A stretch of 61,365 bases of DNA, from the NCBI GenBank assembly GCA_023459275.1, contig JAEWVC010000035.1:1-61365 (forward strand), given 5' to 3'. This document shows, in pieces, positions 56,990 through 61,365 of this stretch. The first letter of the stretch is position 1, and each line of letters opens with the position of its first letter. The DNA comes from Bacillota bacterium. Lineage in GTDB: Bacteria > Bacillota > Clostridia > Christensenellales > Aristaeellaceae. Both the position numbers and the translations under genes were made by a program. The notes beneath the pieces are model-generated. The model did no database searches, was not told where the DNA came from, and saw only the letters and a list, made by a program, of their open reading frames with translations.

Positions 56990-57334
56990 TTGCAGCGTAC
57001 ATACCGCCTTCAGAAAAATAAGCAGTTCCAGTACGTGTATCGGAAAGGCAAAAGCTTCGCGAGCAAGGACATCGTGCTTCTGCACGCCCGGGGCGCGGGG
57101 CTGAAGGTAGGCTTTTCCATCAGCAGGAAGATCGGCAACGCCGTGGTGCGCAACCGCGTGAAAAGGCGTCTTAGGGAATGCTTCCGTTCCTATCTGCCCC
57201 TGGTAAAGCCCGGCTGGTACGTGGTAGTGGCCAGGCCGGGGATTGAGCAGGCGGCATTCCGGGATCTGGGCAGGGGCATGGCCTACCTGCTGAAAAAGCA
57301 GAACCTGTTTCGGGAAGGGAACACGCCCAAATGA
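56990..57334 (+). CDS. rnpA: Ribonuclease P protein component
   Basis: RnpA helps the RNase P RNA cut tRNA leaders. Family marks are LQKNKQFQYVYRKGKSFASK, GLKVGFSISRKIGNAVVRNR (RNR motif) and VKRRLRECFR. The TTG at 56990 is chosen because GAAGGG lies six bases before it and family proteins start near this point; ATG 56963 lacks a ribosome site. It overlaps yidD by four bases. Length 114 residues is normal. Confidence 0.92.
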   Translation: MQRTYRLQKNKQFQYVYRKGKSFASKDIVLLHARGAGLKVGFSISRKIGNAVVRNRVKRRLRECFRSYLPLVKPGWYVVVARPGIEQAAFRDLGRGMAYLLKKQNLFREGNTPK

Positions 57335-57570
57335 AACGCGCGATGCTTGTTATGATCCGCTGGTACAAGCGGTCTATCAGCCCGCATTTGCCGGACGCGT
57401 GCCGCTTCACGCCCACCTGCTCCCAGTATGCCATCACCGCCATCGAGCGTTACGGAGCCTGGAAGGGCGGAAGGATGGCCCTTTGGCGGATTTTGCGATG
57501 CAACCCCTTTGTCAAAGGCGGATACGACCCTGTTCCCGAGGACCCCAACGTAACAATTAGGAGGGAATAG
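57331..57570 (+). CDS. yidD: Membrane protein insertion efficiency factor YidD
   Basis: A 79-residue protein: IRWYKRSISPHLPDACRFTP, CSQYAITAIERYGAWKGGRM and RILRCNPFVKGGYDPVP. It helps YidC insert membrane proteins. It stands between rnpA and yidC, as in nearly all bacteria, and overlaps rnpA. Confidence 0.96.
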   Translation: MKRAMLVMIRWYKRSISPHLPDACRFTPTCSQYAITAIERYGAWKGGRMALWRILRCNPFVKGGYDPVPEDPNVTIRRE

Positions 57571-57575
57571 CGCCC

Positions 57576-58607
57576 ATGAATATTTTCCCGTTTCTGAATG
57601 AGCCGTTCAAAGCGATTTTGCTTGGCATATATTCCATCGTGGGCAACTACGGCTGGTCCATTGTGCTTTTCACGCTTCTGATCCGCCTTGTGCTGATCCC
57701 CTTTGACACCAAAAGCCGCAGGAGTATGCGCAAGACGCAAAAGCTCCAGCCGCAGGTTGCCGCGCTTCAGGCAAAGTATAAAAACGACAAAGAAAAGCTG
57801 AATCAAAAAACCATGGAGCTGTACCGCAAAGAGAAGGTCAGCCCCATGTCGGGCTGTCTTCCCATGCTTCTTACACTGCCCATCCTGTTCGCCATGTACG
57901 GCGCCATGAACATGCTGGCCCACGAGCAGGTGGCCGGGCATGTTTTTACCTATCTGGCCGGCGAGGAGCCCCAATACCAGGGCTGGCTGTGGGTTAACAA
58001 TATCTGGATGCCCGACAGCCCCTTCTCCTCCAAGGTGCCCGACGCAAACAGCATACGTCAGGTGCTGCCGGAAAACTGGCAGGCCGCCTATAACAGCCTG
58101 AGCGATACGCAAAAAGCCGCCATTGATACATTTAACCAGGGCCTTCCCGAGGATCAAAGGATCACCTTTGATTTTTCCAAGGAGAACTATGTGGCGACGG
58201 CTACAAAGATCACCAGCGCTTTGAAAACAGTCAAAGCCTATTCGGATATGACTGCCACCGTGCCCGGTTGGAGCGGCATTTCCATCATCATCGCCACCCT
58301 TTCGATCTTTGTGTCCTTTAACGGGTTCCTTATCCTGCCAATTCTTGCGGCGGGAACGCAGTTCCTGATGAGTTCCTCCATGCCGCAGACAGCGCCCGCA
58401 CAGGACGGAAAACCAAATTCCGGCAACTTTATGAAATGGTTTTTCCCCATATTTTCCCTGATGATCTGCTTCAGTTCCAACGCAGGTTTCGCGCTTTATT
58501 GGGTGACGGCCAATATTTTTGCGGGCGTGCAAAACCTGCTGCTCAATAGATACTTTGATGCGCAGGAGAAGAAAGCTGCCACTGTGGGAGAGGGGACGGT
58601 AAAATGA
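57576..58607 (+). CDS. yidC: Membrane protein insertase YidC/SpoIIIJ
   Basis: This 343-residue insertase has the family core: WSIVLFTLLIRLVLIPFDTK (conserved Arg in the groove), LQAKYKNDKEKLNQKTMELY, MSGCLPMLLTLPILFAMYGA, and C-terminal segments ending FALYWVTANIFAGVQNLLL. No lipobox is present at the N-terminus, unlike Bacillus SpoIIIJ. Between the second and third segments there is an inserted outer region of about 100 residues (VNNIWMPDSPFSS to YSDMTATVPGWSG), larger than usual. GGAGGG precedes ATG. Confidence 0.95.
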   Translation: MNIFPFLNEPFKAILLGIYSIVGNYGWSIVLFTLLIRLVLIPFDTKSRRSMRKTQKLQPQVAALQAKYKNDKEKLNQKTMELYRKEKVSPMSGCLPMLLTLPILFAMYGAMNMLAHEQVAGHVFTYLAGEEPQYQGWLWVNNIWMPDSPFSSKVPDANSIRQVLPENWQAAYNSLSDTQKAAIDTFNQGLPEDQRITFDFSKENYVATATKITSALKTVKAYSDMTATVPGWSGISIIIATLSIFVSFNGFLILPILAAGTQFLMSSSMPQTAPAQDGKPNSGNFMKWFFPIFSLMICFSSNAGFALYWVTANIFAGVQNLLLNRYFDAQEKKAATVGEGTVK

Positions 58608-59539
58608 AGACCTACGAATCATCCGCAAAAACCATCGAAGAGGCCATTTCCGCCGGCTTGGACCATCTTGGGGTATCCATCGGCGAGGTGACCATCGATA
58701 TTCTGGAGGAGGGCAGCAAGGGGCTGTTCGGCCTGTTCGGGAGCCGCCTGGCCAAGGTGCGCCTGACGCTCAAGGAGCAGGAGGAGGAATCCCTTTGGTC
58801 CTCCCTGACCAAGGAAAGCGGAAAAGCGGAAGCTCCTCAAAAGTCCAGGGAAGAGCCGCAAAGGCGCGAACAGCCAAAACGGGATATGCCCAGGAAGGAA
58901 GAAGCCGCCAGGCCGGAACCTAAAAAGGAAGCGCCCAGAAAAGAAAGCGCGCCCGAAAGGAAGCCGGTTCCAAAGCCCGTGCCCCAGGCGCCCAAAATAG
59001 AGGTGCAACCCAAGGAAACCCGTGCCCCCGCCGAACCGGTGGAGCCCGCGCCCCAAGCCGAACCCGGCAAGCCGGAGGGGAAGGCCCAGCAGTTTTTGCA
59101 GACCTTGACAAAGCTGATGGACGTGGGGGTCAGCGTGGCGGTGGGCCGCGACGGGGAAGGCAACGTGCTGGTGAACATGCAGGGCGATACCCTTGGGATC
59201 CTCATCGGCCGCCGGGGCGAAACGCTGGACGCTTTGCAGTACCTGACCAGCCTGATTGTGAACAAGGGGTCCGAGGAATATATCCGCGTCACGCTGGATA
59301 CGGAAAACTACCGTGCCAAGCGGGAAGAGGCGTTGACCCGCCTGGCCAACCGCATGGCCAACCGGGCCGTAAAGACGGGCCGCAAGGTGGTGCTGGAGCC
59401 TATGAACCCCTACGAGCGGCGCATCCTGCACAGCGCGCTGCAGGCCAACGAGGCAGTGACCACCCACAGCGAGGGCGAGGAACCCAACCGCCACGTGGTG
59501 ATCACCCTGAAAAGTGAAAAGGCCGATAAAGGCGAATAA
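58604..59539 (+). CDS. jag: RNA-binding protein Jag/KhpB
   Basis: This 311-residue protein has a Jag_N domain (TYESSAKTIEEAISAGLDHL then EVTIDILEEGSKGLFGLFG), a long Lys/Pro/Glu-rich linker (about 65-160), a KH domain (VNMQGDTLGILIGRRGETLD) and R3H domain (MNPYERRILHSALQANEAVT). It overlaps yidC by four bases, as usual. The linker is longer than in Bacillus. Known roles concern RNA binding, cell division and sporulation. Confidence 0.95.
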   Translation: MKTYESSAKTIEEAISAGLDHLGVSIGEVTIDILEEGSKGLFGLFGSRLAKVRLTLKEQEEESLWSSLTKESGKAEAPQKSREEPQRREQPKRDMPRKEEAARPEPKKEAPRKESAPERKPVPKPVPQAPKIEVQPKETRAPAEPVEPAPQAEPGKPEGKAQQFLQTLTKLMDVGVSVAVGRDGEGNVLVNMQGDTLGILIGRRGETLDALQYLTSLIVNKGSEEYIRVTLDTENYRAKREEALTRLANRMANRAVKTGRKVVLEPMNPYERRILHSALQANEAVTTHSEGEEPNRHVVITLKSEKADKGE

Positions 59540-59576
59540 AGCAGAAAGCATGCGCGGCGATTGCGCGGCTTTCCTT

Positions 59577-59620
59577 AAGAAAAGCGCCTCCCTTCCCGGA
59601 TGGAAAGGGAGGCGCTTTCG
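59577..59620 (+). terminator. Terminator of the rpmH-jag operon
   Basis: Perfect 14-bp stem AAAGCGCCTCCCTT (59581-59594) with its complement (59605-59618). The left flank AAGAAAA and the TTTC on the right let it act in both directions. Confidence 0.9.
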
Positions 59621-59696
59621 CATGCCCCCGCAATCTCTAATTTGGATACTTTTATCGTGCCTGGCGCAAGGTATTGCTCCATCGCAGCCCGTAGAG

Positions 59697-59712
59697 CGGG
59701 GGCTTGCCCCCG
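59697..59712. repeat. Short G+C palindrome
   Basis: CGGGGGC-TT-GCCCCCG. This kind of small hairpin is often dispersed in G+C-rich genomes; only one copy is in the window. Confidence 0.35.
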
Positions 59713-59753
59713 GCCTTCAAGCGCGCTATCAAACCGCCGGGCTATGATAGGAG

Positions 59754-60326
59754 TTACAGCATTTTTTCCACCAGCGCATGGTGCTCTGTGCATCTCACCT
59801 GTGCAAAGCCCATGCTTTCATACAGCCGCATAGGCCCCAGATAGTTGTGCTCCTGGGAATCATCGTTAAGCACCGGGTATGCTTCCACCCTTTTTGCGCC
59901 GGAAGCTTTCAACTCCTCCAGCGCCTTTTTCAGCAGCATCGCCGCGATCCCCTGCCCGCGCCAGCCCTGGGCCACGGTAAAGCAGACGATGGCGGCGCTG
60001 TCATCATCTTTGGATGCCAGATCCGGGTAAAAAACCCGTGCCCCGGGCAGCTTTGCCAGCCTGTCGTAATGGCACCAGCCTACCGGCGTTTCTCCGGCGT
60101 AGGCCAGCAGCCCCCGCATCTGACCCTCCTCAATCATCCGCCGGGCGTCCAGACGGTTGCTTTCCCCGGTGCCTGCTTCCCAGGCCTCCCTGCTGATGGC
60201 GTGGAAGAAGCAGCAGAAGCAGTCGCAGCCCCATTCCGGATGGTCGGCAAAGGCGATCTGCTCAAAGAACGTAAAAAAATCTTCCACGCGCCGCGGGGTG
60301 AGCGGCTTTATCTGAATGTGCTCCAT
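59754..60326 (-). CDS. GNAT-family acetyltransferase
   Basis: This 190-residue protein has a GNAT core in its second half: VCFTVAQGWRGQGIAAMLLK (acetyl-CoA loop QGWRGQGI) and PMRLYESMGFAQVRCTEHHA. The first 90 residues hold unusual Cys-rich text (WGCDCFCCFF) and SREAWEAGTGESNR, as in a subgroup of uncharacterised Firmicute GNATs. Substrate unknown. Start 60326 follows GAGGAGAAG. Confidence 0.85.
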   Translation of the reverse strand: MEHIQIKPLTPRRVEDFFTFFEQIAFADHPEWGCDCFCCFFHAISREAWEAGTGESNRLDARRMIEEGQMRGLLAYAGETPVGWCHYDRLAKLPGARVFYPDLASKDDDSAAIVCFTVAQGWRGQGIAAMLLKKALEELKASGAKRVEAYPVLNDDSQEHNYLGPMRLYESMGFAQVRCTEHHALVEKML

Positions 60327-60359
60327 ATGCTCTTCTCCTCGCGTTTCTTTATAAGCCAC

Positions 60360-60388
60360 AGTATACGCCCATGGCGGATGCCCGTCAA
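60360..60388 (-). promoter_or_regulatory. Promoter of the GNAT gene
   Basis: On the minus strand TTGACG (60388-60383), 17-base spacer, TATACT (60365-60360); 33 bases before the ATG. Confidence 0.7.
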
Positions 60389-60410
60389 CGGGTCCAATGG
60401 TATACAGGGG

Positions 60411-60448
60411 TTGACACGGGAAGTGATTAGTAATATACTAAATTAGTA
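60411..60448 (+). promoter_or_regulatory. Promoter of the DUF6530 gene covered by palindromes
   Basis: TTGACA (60411-60416), 17-base spacer, TATACT (60434-60439). Across and just downstream of the -10 box lie TTAGTA-N3-TACTAA (60427-60441) and TACTAA-A-TTAGTA (60436-60448). These alternating half-sites look like an operator; the regulator is unknown. Confidence 0.7.
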
Positions 60449-60472
60449 AATTACAAATAGGAGTGAAAGGGA

Positions 60473-60997
60473 ATGAAGATCCCCACAACGCTTAGGCACA
60501 AGCCCGTGATCGTCAGCGAGAATTATGCCAATGTGGACGGCCGCATGGCCGGCCATACCGATACGCAGGGCCTATCCCTGGGGCTGGCCCAGTGGAACGA
60601 CAGGGGTAAGGTGGACATCTCCGCCAAGGTGTGGCGGTATACGGGAGAAAAATGGTCCCGTCAGTCGGAGGAGCTGCCCCTTACCCGGGTGCTGGACCTG
60701 GCGATCCTCATCGCAAAGGCGAAACAGCACTTTCGGGAGGCGTACCGCTATCCCGGGCTGTACGAGAAGGAAAAGCCGCAGCTGGCCCGTGTTCCTTTGC
60801 AGGGGGACGCCATGACGGTAGCGGTCTGCACAGACAATCCCATGATCGAAGAGGACATCCGCCTTTTCGCGGATGTCCTTGCCAAGGATGACGAGCTTTT
60901 GTCTGAGCGGATGCATATTTTATCTGATTTGCTTCAGGAAATGGGGTATGGCCATGGATACGCGGGAAAAGAGAAAAGCCCTGCAAAGGGCGTATAA
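60473..60997 (+). CDS. DUF6530 family protein
   Basis: This 174-residue soluble protein begins MKIPTTLRHKPVIVSENYAN and contains LSLGLAQWNDRGKVDISAKV, SRQSEELPLTRVLDLAILIA and GDAMTVAVCTDNPMIEEDIR, which I recognise as DUF6530. No function is known. A ribosome site (AGGAGTGAAAGGG) precedes ATG. Its 3' end overlaps the next gene by 44 bases in another frame, so the two are coupled. Confidence 0.75.
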   Translation: MKIPTTLRHKPVIVSENYANVDGRMAGHTDTQGLSLGLAQWNDRGKVDISAKVWRYTGEKWSRQSEELPLTRVLDLAILIAKAKQHFREAYRYPGLYEKEKPQLARVPLQGDAMTVAVCTDNPMIEEDIRLFADVLAKDDELLSERMHILSDLLQEMGYGHGYAGKEKSPAKGV

Positions 60998-61301
60998 GGA
61001 AAAGGAAGAAATCGGCTGCGTCAGCCTGTACGAGAATCATAAAAACGGGAAATGGCTCATCACGGCGGATATGAACATGCGCGGCGCACAAAGCAGGTTT
61101 GAATTCTCCAAGGCAACGGGTTCCTGTGGCCGGATGGAGTTTGCTGCCGATTGGGCGCAATATGGCCCGGATGCCTTTTCCATGACGGTGCTGGATACGC
61201 TGAAAAAAGACCCCGACCAATCCCTGCAGGATTTTAAAGAAGAAGTGCAGGCGCTGGCGGATATGTACCGGGCCAAACGCGATCCGCTGATGTCTTATTA
61301 A
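60954..61301 (+). CDS. GIY-YIG-related protein of the DUF6530 neighbourhood
   Basis: This 115-residue protein begins MDTREKRKALQRAYKEKEEI and continues GCVSLYENHKNGKWLITADM. It aligns with small GIY-YIG nuclease-like proteins of Firmicutes, but both motif strands are altered (GCVSLYENH instead of GVYxIxN, and no YIG), so nuclease activity is doubtful. A start two codons earlier (60948) is possible. It overlaps the DUF6530 gene. Confidence 0.65.
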   Translation: MDTREKRKALQRAYKEKEEIGCVSLYENHKNGKWLITADMNMRGAQSRFEFSKATGSCGRMEFAADWAQYGPDAFSMTVLDTLKKDPDQSLQDFKEEVQALADMYRAKRDPLMSY

Positions 61302-61306
61302 ACTGG

Positions 61307-61365
61307 ATAAAGTTTTCTTGGGAGGGGTGCGGGGCGGGCAACTATTTAAAAAAATTCGCAACCCC
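61307..61365 (+). repeat. Dispersed hairpin repeat, copy 3, cut by the window end
   Basis: Starts ATAAAGTTTTCTTGGGAGGG and continues GTGCGGGGCGGGC, matching most of the first 30 bases of copy 1 (23821). The expected second half of the stem would lie beyond the window. Confidence 0.5.

Overview
The window looks like a G+C-rich chromosomal segment of an endospore-forming Clostridia-type Firmicute. The evidence is spore genes (yabP, yabQ, yqfC, yqfD, a cotJ locus) and Firmicute gene orders (yabP-yabQ-divIC-ppx/gppA, yqfC-yqfD-phoH-pgpH-ybeY-era, purR-glmU-pth-mfd, rpmH-rnpA-yidD-yidC-jag). Genus and species cannot be fixed from the sequence alone.

Layout. 1-2673 holds a decayed dGTPase start, a TetR regulator divergent from a two-gene membrane operon, and the displaced native terminator of tmRNA. 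2674-15550 is a 12.9-kb defective prophage inserted by a large serine recombinase exactly into the last 12 nt of the tmRNA gene (direct repeat TGGTGGAGGTGA at both ends). Its leftward genes run from a Cro-like regulator through early genes (replication-terminator-like protein, DUF2303, DUF3102), terminase and a tail-tip/lysis module. Portal, capsid and most tail genes are missing, and two out-of-frame deletion junctions can be read (near 5945 and 8110). The rightward lysogeny module is a repressor, an ImmA-like peptidase, a zinc-ribbon membrane protein and the recombinase. A rightward membrane-protein gene with its own promoter (10994-11488) is a candidate lysogenic-conversion gene.

15539-31425: tmRNA and smpB, proA, a Kef-type antiporter, a zinc-ribbon membrane protein, a CapD-type sugar-nucleotide dehydratase, GalT, a GH127-like protein without the expected cysteine motif, a Dus enzyme and two secreted proteins. 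31427-36685: bioY with a BirA-like operator, the yabP-divIC-ppx cluster, a PrsA-like foldase and the cotJ locus (cotJA and cotJB fused). 36865-45322: a sodium:solute symporter and the yqfC-to-era cluster, in which YbeY is fused to cytidine deaminase. 45477-51891: purR-glmU-pth-mfd. 51961-56356: small membrane proteins, an unusual 270-bp island of consecutive hairpins, and AraC and LacI regulators. 56692-59539: the rpmH-rnpA-yidD-yidC-jag cluster, without dnaA beside it. 59754-61365: a GNAT gene, and a DUF6530 plus GIY-YIG-like pair under a palindrome-covered promoter.

The strongest unusual observations are these. First, the prophage attachment site lies inside both the tmRNA 3' end and the last codons of the recombinase, so integration should change the recombinase C-terminus. 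Second, the prophage carries readable deletion fusions. Third, there is a hairpin island at 52345-52611. Fourth, there are three gene fusions or degenerations in core loci (YbeY-Cdd, CotJA-CotJB, GlmU with a decayed N-terminal domain).
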